NCBI RefSeq assembly: GCF_000342045.1
Contig: NZ_AONQ01000008.1
Location: 24,112 to 88,111 of the forward strand
Length of the DNA stretch: 64,000 nt
From: Paramagnetospirillum caucaseum
GTDB taxonomy: Bacteria > Pseudomonadota > Alphaproteobacteria > Rhodospirillales > Magnetospirillaceae
Reading direction: 5' to 3'
The notes beneath the pieces were generated by a model. It was not told where the DNA came from. It saw nothing but the letters and a program-made list of their open reading frames with translations, and searched no databases. Made by a program: the position numbers and the translations under genes. Within the stretch, counting starts at the first letter, position 1; each line of letters begins with the position of its first letter. This document shows, piece by piece, positions 54,849 to 64,000 of the stretch.

Positions 54849-56118
54849 CCCTCCATGAACCGCGATGGGCCAGCAGCCTCGCCCGCCGGGCGGTGCGGGC
54901 CACGGTGCGGGCCTCGTCGCCGTAGAGCCGCGAGACCAGCTCGCGGAACGAATGGACGTGCACCGCCGCCACCCGGTGCATGCGGCGCATGGTGAACAGC
55001 CAGAACGGCGACAGCACCAGCGACAGCACGGTGACGGCGACCACCAGCTTGGTCTCCTGGGCGCTGATCAGCTTGACCGCCTTGCCGGTCTCGGCCAGCA
55101 GGAACGAGAACTCGCCGACCTGGGCCAGGGCCACGCCGGCCAGGAAGGCGCTGGGCCAGTCCTGGCGCGCCAGCCGCAGGGCCGCGACGTTGAGCGCCGT
55201 CTTGAACAGGGTGACCATGGCCAGCAGGGTCAGCACGGTCCCCAGGTTCTTCCAGATGAACTTGAAGTCGAGCAGCAGCCCGATGGACAGGAAGAACACC
55301 ATCAGCAGCACGCTGCCGATGGGCTGGGCGCGCTTCAACAGCATGTCGCGCTGGGCGGAATTGCCCAGCACCACGCCGCCCAGGAAGGCACCGTAGGCCG
55401 GCGACAGGTCCAGCACGCCGGAGATCGCCGCCGTGCCGAAGCACCAGGCCAGGGCCGACAGGGTGGCGAGGTCGGAATCCCGGGCCAGCCGCGCGGTCAG
55501 CGGCAGGTCGATGCGGCGCTTGGACAGCCACCAGAACAGCAGCGCCAGGAACAGCACCGACAGCACCACCCGGGCCAGGTCGGCGGGCAGCAGCGCCTTG
55601 GCCTGCATGGATTCCAGCACCAGCATCATGGGCACCACCGCCATGTCCTGGGCGATCAGGATGCCCAGTGTGGTGCGTCCCACCGGCGTGTCCAACTCGT
55701 CCGAGGCCTCCAGCACCTTGATCACCACGGCGGTGGACGAGATGGCCACGGCGCAGCCCAGCACCACGGAAAGCCCCAGGCTCCAGCCCAGCACGTGGCG
55801 CAGCAACAGGGCGGTGCCGACGCTGCCGGCGATCTGCAGCACGGTGGTGAACACCGCCGTCTTCCACACGCCGAGGAAGCGCGAGATGTCCAGCTTCATG
55901 CCGATGACGAACAGCAGCATCAGCACGCCGAACTCGGCCAGGACGGCCACGGCGTCGCGGTTGCTGACCAGCCCGAAGCCGGAAGGTCCCAGCACCACGC
56001 CGGCCAGGATGTAGCCGACGATGGCCGGCTGCTTCAGGCGCGTCATCAGCCCGCCGCACAGCACGGCGGCCAGGGCGACGGCGGCGGCATAGGTCAGTTC
56101 GGGATGATGCAGGTCCAT
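54814..56118 (-). CDS. CPA2-family cation:proton antiporter (KefB-like, no RCK domain)
   Basis: This 434-residue integral membrane protein has 11-12 helices with the Na/H-exchanger fold: [48 protein letters not shown] and [17 protein letters not shown]. Unlike KefB/KefC it stops after a short basic cytoplasmic tail, without the TrkA-N/RCK nucleotide-binding domain, so gating by glutathione or NAD is not expected. Substrate (K+ or Na+) is undecided. It overlaps rnhB by 35 bases. Confidence 0.92.
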   Translation of the reverse strand: MDLHHPELTYAAAVALAAVLCGGLMTRLKQPAIVGYILAGVVLGPSGFGLVSNRDAVAVLAEFGVLMLLFVIGMKLDISRFLGVWKTAVFTTVLQIAGSVGTALLLRHVLGWSLGLSVVLGCAVAISSTAVVIKVLEASDELDTPVGRTTLGILIAQDMAVVPMMLVLESMQAKALLPADLARVVLSVLFLALLFWWLSKRRIDLPLTARLARDSDLATLSALAWCFGTAAISGVLDLSPAYGAFLGGVVLGNSAQRDMLLKRAQPIGSVLLMVFFLSIGLLLDFKFIWKNLGTVLTLLAMVTLFKTALNVAALRLARQDWPSAFLAGVALAQVGEFSFLLAETGKAVKLISAQETKLVVAVTVLSLVLSPFWLFTMRRMHRVAAVHVHSFRELVSRLYGDEARTVARTARRARLLAHRGSWRDDSNAGPGSGI

Positions 56119-56186
56119 GGCGGCGGTCTTATCACGTTCGACCGCTCCGGTCTAAAGGCAGGTTGTGGCGGCAATGAGGCGGCCGT

Positions 56187-58673
56187 TCACACCTGCCCGA
56201 TGGGCGGCAGGGTGATGGAGAAGCGCGAGCCTTCGCCCGGGGCCGAATTGACCCAGATGCGGCCGCCGTGGTGTTCGACGATCTTCTTGCAGACGGCCAG
56301 CCCGATGCCGGTGCCCTCGAACTCGCCCCTGCGGTGCAGGCGCTGGAAGATCAGGAAGACGCGGTCGTAGTACTTGGGCTCGATGCCGATGCCGTTGTCG
56401 GCGACGGTGATGATCCATTCCTTGCCGGTATTCTCGGCCTCGATGGCGATCACCGGCTTGCGCTCGGGATCGCGGTACTTGATGGCGTTGCCGATCAGGT
56501 TCTGGAACAGCCGCATCAGCTCCTCGCCGTCGCCCAACACGGTGGGCAGGACGGACGGGGGGGTGGCGAGTTCGGCGCCGCTTTCCTCGATCTTGGGCGT
56601 CAGGGCGCGCAGGGCGCGCTCCACCACCGGACCCAGCGCCACCGGCAGCATGGGCCGGGTGACGCGGCCGATGCGGGAATATTCCAGCAGGTCGAGGATC
56701 AGGCGATCCATGCGCGACGCGCCGTCCTTGGCGAAGGCGATGAATTCGCGGGCGTCGTCGTCCAGCTTGTCGCCGTAACGCCGGGCCAGCAGTTCCACAT
56801 AGGACGACACCATGCGCAGCGGCTCGCGCAAATCGTGACTGGCCACATAGGCGAACTGCTCCAGTTCGGTGTTGGAGCGTTCCAGTTCGTCGGCCTTGTC
56901 GCGCAATTCCTGCTCGGCGCGGCGTTGGTCGGTGATGTCCTTGATGGTGCCGACCATGCGGATGGGGCGGCCATCGCCGTCGCGCTCCAGCTTGCCCAGG
57001 CCGGTGACCCAGCGCTGCTTGCCGTCGCTGGAGCGGATGATGGCGTAGGCCTTGTCGAACTCGTGGTCGCCGGCCCGGACCTCGTCCAGATAGGCGGCCA
57101 TGTCGCCCCGCATGGCGGGGGCGACCAGGTCGAGCCAGCCGTGGGCGTTGTGCGGGTAGTCGGGGGTGATGCCGAAGATGTCGTCGAGGATGGGCGAGCT
57201 TCGCCAGCAATCCCCGAGCATGTCGTAGTCATAATAGCCGAGATTGGCGACGCTCTGGACCTCGAGCAGCAGGGCCTGATGCTCGCGGATGGCGGTCTCG
57301 GCCAGCTTCTTCTCGGTGATGTCCTGGACGGTTCCCAGGATTTCCAGCGGCTCGCCCGTCGCCGAACTGGTCAGCTGGGCGCGGGCGGTCACCCACTTGA
57401 CCGCGCCGTCGGCGAGGATGATGCGGTGCTCGATCTCGAAGGAGGCGCTGCCGGCCATCAGGGCGGCCAGGGCGTCCTGCACCCGGGGGCGGTCGTCGGG
57501 GTGAATCATCGCCATCACGGCGGAGAAGAAAATGGGGGCGCCGGGAGCCCGTCCGAAGATGCGGTAGGTCTCGTCCGACCAGCGGACCCGGTCGGTGGGA
57601 AGCTCCACCTGCCAGGAGCCGATATGGGCGACGCTCTGGGCGCGGCTGAGCGTCGCCTCGCTGTTTTTCAGTTCGGCGCGGGCGGCCGCCTCGTTGTGGT
57701 AGCGGCGCAGCATCATCACGAACAGGGCCGACAGGCCGAGAATGCCGGCCGCCGCCATGGCGGCCAGGCGGATGGTCTGGCGCCGCCAGTCGCCCAGCAC
57801 CGTCTCGACCGGAATGGCGGCGATGAGTACCAGCCCGTAGCGGTCCAGCCGCCGGAAGGCGGTGACCCGGCTGACGCCGTCCAGGGGCGAGGTGGTGAGG
57901 GCGGAGCCCTTGGGCTTGCCCTCGGTGATGGCGGGGAAGATCCGGGAATTGTCGACCTTCGACCCCACGGCGCCGTCCCGGTGGGGATGGCGGGCCAGGA
58001 TGATTCCGTCGCCGCGCTGGAGGTTGACGATGGCGCCGTCGCCCAGACCCAGGGTCTGGAAGAAGCCCTGGAAGGCATCGGCCCTGAGGGTGGCGCCGAC
58101 CACGCCGGCGAAGCCGCCGTCGGGATTGGACAGCCGCCGGCTGATGATGATCACCTGATTGCCGGTGACCGCGCCGATGACCGGCGTGCTGATCTGGGCG
58201 CCGGTGACGGCATTATTCCGATGGAACTTGAAATACTCGCGCTCGGCGATGGAGATCGGCCGGAAGGGGAAGCTCTGTCCGTGCAGGCGGATGACGCCGT
58301 TCTGATCGACCATGTACAGGATGGGCACGGCCGACAGGGCCTCGGCGTAGTCGTAGAGAACCTGCCAAGTCTTGCGGTCCTGGGACAGCGCCTCCCAGTC
58401 GCCGCTGTTGCGGAACAGGGTGCGCGCCGCCTGCAGCGCGGTGTCGGCGCCCTCGATGGTGCGCAGCACCTGCTCGGCGGCGAGGTCGGCCATGGACTGG
58501 GTGCGGAACTCCGCCTGGGCCATGAAGGCGTCGCGGTCGTGCAGGGCGGTCATGGCCGTCCAGGTGGCGACCACCGCCATGGCGATGCCCCATAGGGCCA
58601 GCGGCCACCACTTCAGGGTCGCGGCGGAGGCGGAGCGGCGGCGTCTGGCGGCGGAGGGCAATGCTGCGACCAT
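56187..58673 (-). CDS. Cache-PAS-PAS sensor histidine kinase
   Basis: This 828-residue kinase has two membrane helices (about 22-45 and 305-330) around a periplasmic double-Cache domain (LYMVDQNGVIRLHGQSFPFRP; GDGIILARHPHR), then two PAS domains (about 345-465 and 475-590), a HisKA domain with the His in YVASHDLREPLRMV and a HATPase domain ending GTGIGLAVCKKIVEHHGGRI. No receiver domain and no neighbouring regulator is present. The catalytic core resembles that of the MASE3 kinase at 24-26 kb. The Cache domain suggests sensing of an external small molecule. Confidence 0.92.
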   Translation of the reverse strand: MVAALPSAARRRRSASAATLKWWPLALWGIAMAVVATWTAMTALHDRDAFMAQAEFRTQSMADLAAEQVLRTIEGADTALQAARTLFRNSGDWEALSQDRKTWQVLYDYAEALSAVPILYMVDQNGVIRLHGQSFPFRPISIAEREYFKFHRNNAVTGAQISTPVIGAVTGNQVIIISRRLSNPDGGFAGVVGATLRADAFQGFFQTLGLGDGAIVNLQRGDGIILARHPHRDGAVGSKVDNSRIFPAITEGKPKGSALTTSPLDGVSRVTAFRRLDRYGLVLIAAIPVETVLGDWRRQTIRLAAMAAAGILGLSALFVMMLRRYHNEAAARAELKNSEATLSRAQSVAHIGSWQVELPTDRVRWSDETYRIFGRAPGAPIFFSAVMAMIHPDDRPRVQDALAALMAGSASFEIEHRIILADGAVKWVTARAQLTSSATGEPLEILGTVQDITEKKLAETAIREHQALLLEVQSVANLGYYDYDMLGDCWRSSPILDDIFGITPDYPHNAHGWLDLVAPAMRGDMAAYLDEVRAGDHEFDKAYAIIRSSDGKQRWVTGLGKLERDGDGRPIRMVGTIKDITDQRRAEQELRDKADELERSNTELEQFAYVASHDLREPLRMVSSYVELLARRYGDKLDDDAREFIAFAKDGASRMDRLILDLLEYSRIGRVTRPMLPVALGPVVERALRALTPKIEESGAELATPPSVLPTVLGDGEELMRLFQNLIGNAIKYRDPERKPVIAIEAENTGKEWIITVADNGIGIEPKYYDRVFLIFQRLHRRGEFEGTGIGLAVCKKIVEHHGGRIWVNSAPGEGSRFSITLPPIGQV

Positions 58674-58743
58674 CGGATGGGAGGTAATCTCTAACCGATG
58701 GTATAAAACGTGGTCGGGCGCGTAAAGCGGATAGATTAATCGA

Positions 58744-58781
58744 CTAAAAGGAAAGGGCCCCGCCGCGGCGGAGCCCTTTCC
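58744..58781 (-). terminator. Rho-independent terminator of argG
   Basis: A 15-bp stem with one mismatch (GGAAAGGGC-x-CCGCC with its complement) lies 25 bases past the argG stop and is followed on the minus strand by TTTTAG. Confidence 0.85.
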
Positions 58782-58806
58782 GGAATCGTTCCGGCGACGG
58801 GGGAAC

Positions 58807-60021
<1,215 letters not shown>

Positions 60022-60094
60022 GGCAAACGCCTTTCCGAGATGGGGAGGGAATTGGGCGCGCAGTATAGGCATTGGGACGGCGGAGGCAATAGAT

Positions 60095-61222
60095 TCAGCC
60101 GTGATGCCCGTCCTCGATGCCGGCGGCCGCGCGGGCCTTGGACAGCGAGGCGCGTTCGCGCTGGCTTTCCGAGCGCAGCTGGCCGCAGGCGGCCAGGATG
60201 TCGCGGCCCCGGGGCATGCGGATGGGGGCGGAATAGCCGGCGTCCTGCAGGATGTCCGAGAACGCCTTGGTGGTCCTGATGTCCGGCGTCTCGAACTCCG
60301 AGCCCGGCCAGGGATTGAACGGGATCAGGTTGAACTTGGCCGGCAGGCCCTTGACCAGCTTCAGCAGCGCCCGGGCGTCGGCGGCGGAATCGTTGACCCC
60401 CTTCAGCATGATGTACTCGAAGGTGATGCGCCTTGCGTTGGAGGCGCCGGGATACTCGCGGCAGGCCCGCATCAGCTCGGCCAGGGGATACTTCTTGTTG
60501 ATGGGCATGATGCGGTCGCGGATCTCGTCGGTGACCGCGTGCAAGCTGATGGCGAGGTTGACGCCCAGGCGCTCGCCGCATTCCTTCATCATGGGCACCA
60601 CGCCCGAGGTGGACAGCGTGATGCGGCGCCGGGAAATACCGATGCCCTCGCCGTCCATGGCGATTTCGAGCGCCGTGGCGACGTTCTCGAAATTGTAGAG
60701 CGGCTCGCCCATGCCCATGACCACGATATTCGAAAGTCGCCGTCCGCCGTCGTCGGGAGTCGGCCACTCGCCGTAGGAATCGCGGGCCACCATGAACTGG
60801 CCGACGATCTCGGCGGCCGACAGGTTGCGCACCAGCAACTGGGTGCCGGTATGGCAGAAGCGGCAGGTCAGCGTGCAGCCCACCTGGGTGGAGATGCACA
60901 CCGCGCCCCTGTCCTCGTCGGCATCGGGGATGTAGACGGTCTCGGCCTCGTGGCCGTCGTCGAACTTCAGCAGCCACTTGCGGGTAGTGTCGGTGGAGGT
61001 CAGCTCCCTGGTCACCTGCGGGCGGCGCACCACATAGCGCTCGGCCAGGGCGCCGTGCATGCTCTTGGAGATGGAGGTCATCTTGGCGAAATCGGTTTCG
61101 CCGCGATTGTACATCCAGTGCCACAGCTGCTTGGCGCGGAAGGGCTTTTCGCCGATCTGGGCCATCTCGGCGATCAACTGGTCGCGCGACAGGCCGATAA
61201 GGTTGGTCTTGGTGTCGTCCAT
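60095..61222 (-). CDS. rlmN: 23S rRNA / tRNA adenine-C2 methyltransferase RlmN
   Basis: RlmN methylates A2503 of 23S rRNA and A37 of some tRNAs by radical SAM chemistry. The 375-residue protein has the radical-SAM cysteines Cys116, Cys120 and Cys123 in [44 protein letters not shown] and the C-terminal mechanistic Cys in [12 protein letters not shown]. The ATG at 61222 ([12 protein letters not shown]) is preferred over in-frame starts up to 61321, which lie in the tetR promoter region. Confidence 0.95.
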   Translation of the reverse strand: MDDTKTNLIGLSRDQLIAEMAQIGEKPFRAKQLWHWMYNRGETDFAKMTSISKSMHGALAERYVVRRPQVTRELTSTDTTRKWLLKFDDGHEAETVYIPDADEDRGAVCISTQVGCTLTCRFCHTGTQLLVRNLSAAEIVGQFMVARDSYGEWPTPDDGGRRLSNIVVMGMGEPLYNFENVATALEIAMDGEGIGISRRRITLSTSGVVPMMKECGERLGVNLAISLHAVTDEIRDRIMPINKKYPLAELMRACREYPGASNARRITFEYIMLKGVNDSAADARALLKLVKGLPAKFNLIPFNPWPGSEFETPDIRTTKAFSDILQDAGYSAPIRMPRGRDILAACGQLRSESQRERASLSKARAAAGIEDGHHG

Positions 61223-61317
61223 GGTGGCAACACATAAGGATGAGCGCGCCGCAAAGCAATGGTGGTGTGTGCAAAGGGATGTTGTGGAGCCGGGGGGCGG
61301 GCTGGCATCATCCATAC

Positions 61318-61329
61318 CCAACCGGTTGG
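61318..61329. promoter_or_regulatory. Palindromic TetR-type operator
   Basis: CCAACCGGTTGG is a perfect 12-bp palindrome 18 bases before the tetR ATG, extended by matching A/T flanks (ATACC / GGTCTA). This resembles operators of many TetR repressors and is in position for autoregulation. Confidence 0.65.
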
Positions 61330-61347
61330 TCTAACAAGGAGACGGCA

Positions 61348-61926
61348 ATGGCTCCTCCCTCACGCCGTGATGATCTGGTCGTGGCGGCGCTCCGCCTGTT
61401 TCTCAACGATGGTTTCCACGCCACCGGCATCGCCGCCATCCTCGACGTGGCGGGGCTGACCAAGATGACGCTCTATCATCACTTCAAGTCCAAGGAAGAG
61501 CTGATCGTCGCCGCCCTGGAGCTGCGCGACCGCCAGTTCCGCGACTGGCTGTTCGGTCGCATGCAGGCCATCGGCGGCACCCCCCGCTCCCAGGTGCTGA
61601 ACATGTTCGACGCCCTGGGCGAATGGTTCCGGGGCGAGGCGGCGATCGGCGGCGGCGGGACGGAAACCTTCCGCGGCTGTCCCTTCGTCAAGGCGTCGGC
61701 CGAGTATGCCGAACCGGGCGATCCCATCCACCGGATCGCCGGCGACCACAAGCGCCGCATCGTCGAGACCCTGGGCGAGATGTGCCACAAGGCGGAACTG
61801 CCCGAGCCCGAGCGCCTGGCCCGGCGTCTGGCCCTGCTCAAGGAAGGCGCCATCGCCGACGCCACCATCGCCGGCGACGCCCAGGCGGCTGCCGAAGCCA
61901 AGATGATGGCGGTGCGGATGCTGTAG
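61348..61926 (+). CDS. TetR/AcrR-family transcriptional regulator
   Basis: This 192-residue repressor has the N-terminal helix-turn-helix (LRLFLNDGFHATGIAAILDVAGLTKMTLYHHF in two helices, residues about 15-45) and a helical ligand domain. ETFRGCPFVKASAEYAEPGDP is a segment seen in the group with a C-terminal TetR_C domain. The ATG has AGGAGA upstream. It is divergent from rlmN and ends in a perfect terminator. Its target apart from itself is unknown; no efflux or enzyme gene is adjacent. Confidence 0.92.
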   Translation: MAPPSRRDDLVVAALRLFLNDGFHATGIAAILDVAGLTKMTLYHHFKSKEELIVAALELRDRQFRDWLFGRMQAIGGTPRSQVLNMFDALGEWFRGEAAIGGGGTETFRGCPFVKASAEYAEPGDPIHRIAGDHKRRIVETLGEMCHKAELPEPERLARRLALLKEGAIADATIAGDAQAAAEAKMMAVRML

Positions 61927-61940
61927 GAGCCGGCAAAAGG

Positions 61941-61977
61941 AAGCCCCGCCGGCAGCAACGCGCCGGCGGGGCTTTTC
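61941..61977. terminator. Bidirectional terminator after tetR
   Basis: A 13-bp perfect stem (AAGCCCCGCCGGC with GCCGGCGGGGCTT, 8-base loop) followed by TTTCC on the plus strand and CCTTTT on the minus strand. It closes tetR and, from the other side, the small open frame. Confidence 0.85.
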
Positions 61978-61990
61978 CGTGGTGGTCCGC

Positions 61991-62122
61991 TCAGGTGGCG
62001 CAGAACGCCTGGATGCGGCGGTGCATTTCATCTCGGGCACGGTCGAATTCATCCAATTGGCTGCGAATTCGGGCCATGGTGGCGCCGAAACCGGCGCGGA
62101 ATTTATCGAGGTCGAAAGCCAT
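61991..62122 (-). CDS. Candidate 43-residue small protein
   Basis: An ATG at 62122 opens a 43-codon frame reading MAFDLDKFRAGFGATMARIR, then a second half ending RRIQAFCAT, with one Cys. It is predicted to be a single amphipathic, mostly basic/acidic helix. GAAG lies upstream, and the tetR terminator closes it from the other side. It lies 149 bp downstream of fliP. No family recognised. Support is moderate: codon use is coding-like and the frame has both a start signal and a terminator. Confidence 0.5.
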   Translation of the reverse strand: MAFDLDKFRAGFGATMARIRSQLDEFDRARDEMHRRIQAFCAT

Positions 62123-62271
62123 TCTTCAGCGTTTCCCCGGGTTGGAGGTGGCCCATACGTTAGGCCTGCGCGAAGTATGGCTGAAGATAGTCAACACATT
62201 TCGCGACGCCCGTTAACTGAATTTAAACCAGTTCAAAACGCGGCGTCACTTCTTGATTCGGTAGTAGGTTC
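62123..62271 (-). promoter_or_regulatory. Spacer between fliP and the small open frame
   Basis: This 149-bp spacer is AT-richer than its neighbours and should hold the promoter of the small frame. A TTGACT -35-like box is present on the minus strand (near 62190) without a well-spaced -10. A TTAA-N6-TTAA element at 62213-62226 resembles a CtrA site but has the wrong spacing (consensus N7). Confidence 0.35.
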
Positions 62272-63024
62272 TTATCCGTAGCTCTGCACCAGGCTGCCGA
62301 CCACCATGTACCATCCGTCTACCATGACGAAGAAGATCAGCTTGAACGGCAGCGAGATCATGGCCGGTGGAATCATCATCATGCCCATGCTCATCAGCAC
62401 CGAGGCGATGACCATGTCGATGATCAGGAAGGGCAGGAAGATCAGGAAGCCGATTTCGAAGGCGCGGCGCAGCTCGCTGATCATGAAGGCGGGAATCAGC
62501 GCCTTCAGCGGCACGTCCTCGGCCTTCTCCACCTCCTTGGCGCGCGACAGGTCCATGAACAGCTTCAGGTCCTGGGCGCGCACATGGGCGCTCATGAAGG
62601 CGTGGAACGGCTTGACGGCGCGCTCGAAGCCCTCGATCTCGTCCAGATGGCCGTCCATCACCGGCTGGATGCCGGTTTCCCAGGCCTTCTCGAAGGTCGG
62701 CGCCATGACGAAGGCGGTGAGGAACATGGCCAGGCTGACCAGCACCGTGTTGGGCGGGCTCTGCATGGTGCCCAGGGCCTGACGCAGGAAGCCCAGCACC
62801 ACCACGAAGCGGGTGAACGAGGTGATCATCACCAGGATGCTCGGCGCCACCGACAGCACGGTGGTCAGGGCGATCAGCTGGATGATGCGCGAGGTGGCGC
62901 TGGCCTGCGGTCCCCCCAGGTCGATGCTCAGGGACTGGGCCAGGGCCGGGCCGGCGGCCAGGGCGGCGGCGATGGCGACGGCGGCGGCCAGGACCGTCCG
63001 GAGGCGCGGCGCAGGGCGGGTCAT
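62272..63024 (-). CDS. fliP: Flagellar type III export gate protein FliP
   Basis: FliP forms the export gate pore with FliQ and FliR. The 250-residue protein has a cleaved signal peptide (ending AGPALAQ) and four membrane segments, with TSFTRFVVVLGFLRQALGTMQSPPNTVLVSLAMFLT (in two parts), the ISELRRAFEIGFLIFLPFLIIDMVIASVLMSMGMMMIPP region and the LPFKLIFFVMVDGW end. The ATG at 63024 overlaps the fliO stop by four bases. Confidence 0.96.
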   Translation of the reverse strand: MTRPAPRLRTVLAAAVAIAAALAAGPALAQSLSIDLGGPQASATSRIIQLIALTTVLSVAPSILVMITSFTRFVVVLGFLRQALGTMQSPPNTVLVSLAMFLTAFVMAPTFEKAWETGIQPVMDGHLDEIEGFERAVKPFHAFMSAHVRAQDLKLFMDLSRAKEVEKAEDVPLKALIPAFMISELRRAFEIGFLIFLPFLIIDMVIASVLMSMGMMMIPPAMISLPFKLIFFVMVDGWYMVVGSLVQSYG

Positions 63025-63344
63025 TCTCCGGTCTCCGGCTTGGCTGTCCCCGCCTTGGCGGGGGGAAGGGTGAAGGCGGCGCGGGGGCAGTCGGCCTCCA
63101 CCACCACGGGCTGCCCGCCGCCCAGGACCAGCAGGTGCTCGCGGTCGTCGCGGCGCACCAGGACCAAACGATGTTTCACGTCCAAGGTCAAGGTTTCCAC
63201 CACGGCGAGCCGCCGGCCGCCGGCTCCGGCCCGCCCGGCCATCATGCCCGGCAGGCGGCTCCGCACCACCCACAGCACGGCGAAGATCAACGTCAGCACC
63301 GCCACCAGTGACAGGACGAAGCGCAGGTAATGGGATGAATCCAT
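63021..63344 (-). CDS. fliO: Flagellar biosynthesis protein FliO
   Basis: FliO assists assembly of FliP into the export gate. The 107-residue protein has one N-terminal membrane helix (FVLSLVAVLTLIFAVLWVV) and a small cytoplasmic domain with RRLAVVETLTLDVKHRLVLVRRDDREHLLVLGG, the family core. Position directly before fliP confirms the assignment. It starts two bases after the upstream unknown gene. Confidence 0.9.
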   Translation of the reverse strand: MDSSHYLRFVLSLVAVLTLIFAVLWVVRSRLPGMMAGRAGAGGRRLAVVETLTLDVKHRLVLVRRDDREHLLVLGGGQPVVVEADCPRAAFTLPPAKAGTAKPETGE

Positions 63345-63346
63345 GC

Positions 63347-63613
63347 TCAGGCGTCCAGGGAGGTCGGGTTGTTGCGCTGGGTCAGCGCGGCGGCCAGCCG
63401 GTCCAGGTCGGCGACCAGGGTCTCGAGGCCGGGGCGGAAGGCCGCTCCCTCGCTCCGCTCCAGGTCGAGGACGGCGCCGCAGACGAAGCGCACCCGGCCT
63501 TCCAGGGCGGCGAGGTCCACCTCGGTGCCGGTGGCCAGCAGGCGCCTTGCGGCCCCCACCAGGGTGGACGCCTTTTCCAGTTCCTGGCGGACAGTCTCGG
63601 ATTCGGCGCTCAT
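63347..63613 (-). CDS. Unknown protein in the flagellar fliO-fliP operon
   Basis: This 88-residue, predicted all-helical, cytoplasmic protein (MSAESETVRQELEKASTLVG; LERSEGAAFRPGLETLVADL) has no recognised domain. It lies between an FlhB-like gene (4-bp ATGA overlap) and fliO (2 bp), so it is surely translated with the flagellar genes. A chaperone or export-accessory role is possible but unproven. Confidence 0.75.
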   Translation of the reverse strand: MSAESETVRQELEKASTLVGAARRLLATGTEVDLAALEGRVRFVCGAVLDLERSEGAAFRPGLETLVADLDRLAAALTQRNNPTSLDA

Positions 63614-63963
63614 GCGGCGCCTCCCGGCGGTGGGGCCGCGCCCATGGCGGCGTTGGCGCGGTAGACATAGGCCAGGATCTCGGCCACGGCGACGAAGGCC
63701 TCCACCGGAATGACGGTATCCACCTCGACGGCGGCCAGGACCTCGGCCAGATCGGGGTCGGTGCGGACCTTCACCCCGTGGGCGAAGGCCAGCTGCAGAA
63801 TCTGTTCGGCCACCGCGCCGCGTCCCGAGGCGGTGACGGTGGGCAGGCCGGGATTGTCGGGGTCGTCGGCCAGGGCCACGGCGACCTGACGGCGCGGGGG
63901 CCGCGCGGCGGCCTTGGCCTGCTCGCTCTCCGCCCCTTCGTCCCAAACGTCCCTGTTGCCCAT
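63610..63963 (-). CDS. FlhB-like C-terminal-domain protein (FlhX/YlqH type)
   Basis: This 117-residue soluble protein matches the cytoplasmic domain of FlhB (VAVALADDPDNPGLPTVTASGRGAVAEQILQLAFAHGVKV, in parts; EVDTVIPVEAFVAVAEILAYVYRAN). It lacks the membrane domain, and the Asn-Pro-Thr-His autocleavage motif is absent. Such stand-alone forms are known in several flagellated bacteria and may substitute for the FlhB C-terminus. The ATG at 63963 has GGGAAG upstream; the frame is open to the right edge. Confidence 0.85.
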   Translation of the reverse strand: MGNRDVWDEGAESEQAKAAARPPRRQVAVALADDPDNPGLPTVTASGRGAVAEQILQLAFAHGVKVRTDPDLAEVLAAVEVDTVIPVEAFVAVAEILAYVYRANAAMGAAPPPGGAA

Positions 63964-64000
63964 AGACCGGCTTCCCAGCGGGTGCTCCAGCGTCCACAAT

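Noticed and set aside
62213..62226. CtrA binding site near the small open frame
   Set aside because: TTAA-N6-TTAA has one base too few between halves compared with the N7 consensus; noted only as a resemblance.

Overview
The window looks like chromosomal core sequence from a GC-rich alphaproteobacterium of the Rhodospirillales type, plausibly Magnetospirillum-like. The evidence is gene order and gene content: mutY / dciA-dsbA-smc, a full-length CcrM (GANTC methylase) gene, F0 ATP synthase genes with separate b and b' subunits, ihfB-lapA-pyrF-trpF, an ATPase-inhibitor-zeta family protein, and many stand-alone histidine kinases and cyclic-di-GMP proteins. The genus is inference; no magnetosome genes, rRNA or tRNA genes, insertion sequences, prophage or CRISPR array were seen.

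Layout. 0-3.4 kb (minus): ppiC-like isomerase, argJ, a GNAT-MutT fusion and the start of a CinA-type protein. 3.7-12.2 kb (plus): gap-pgk, then a cobalamin run (cobM, cobA, cobB) with a SafE/DsbD-like membrane protein and a SCO copper chaperone embedded in it, then PHB depolymerase and a YcgN protein. 12.2-20.4 kb: gshA (minus), panD, queC and a solute-binding protein (plus), asnB and a TPR-methyltransferase (minus), and an Rrf2 regulator with its likely flavodoxin target. 20.5-29 kb: a hybrid kinase (plus), then trpB-trpA-accD, a second kinase and folC (minus). 29-33 kb: an EAL-CBS-GGDEF protein, a split aerotaxis-type receptor (PAS protein plus MCP) and a double CDGSH protein. 33-36.7 kb (plus): gpsA, a lipoprotein, ihfB, lapA, pyrF, trpF. 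36.8-42.5 kb: a PAS-GGDEF protein, an EmrAB-type pump under a palindromic operator, a zeta-type protein, ExoD and pirin. 42.5-45.1 kb (minus): the F0 operon. 45.3-45.8 kb: an MntA antitoxin gene with a decayed HepT toxin. 45.9-54.9 kb: smc, dsbA, dciA, mutY, two secreted unknowns, ccrM, rnhB. 54.8-61.2 kb (minus): CPA2 antiporter, Cache-PAS kinase, argG, rlmN. 61.3-64 kb: an autoregulated TetR gene, a 43-residue open frame, and fliP, fliO, an unknown and an FlhB-like gene.

Most genes are housekeeping: lower glycolysis, arginine, tryptophan, pantothenate, queuosine, folate and B12 synthesis, chromosome maintenance, ATP synthase. The most informative observations are regulatory. There are six GANTC sites plus a perfect DnaA box in front of ccrM; the same 11-bp imperfect dyad lies before both the rrf2 gene and the flavodoxin gene, in opposite orientation; and perfect palindromes lie before the emrAB-like and tetR genes. 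Others are structural: a Cys/Gly tail on Pgk, a split Aer, a truncated HepT, and a zeta-type protein lacking the family's inhibitory N-terminus. I found no clear undescribed multi-gene defence or biosynthetic system.
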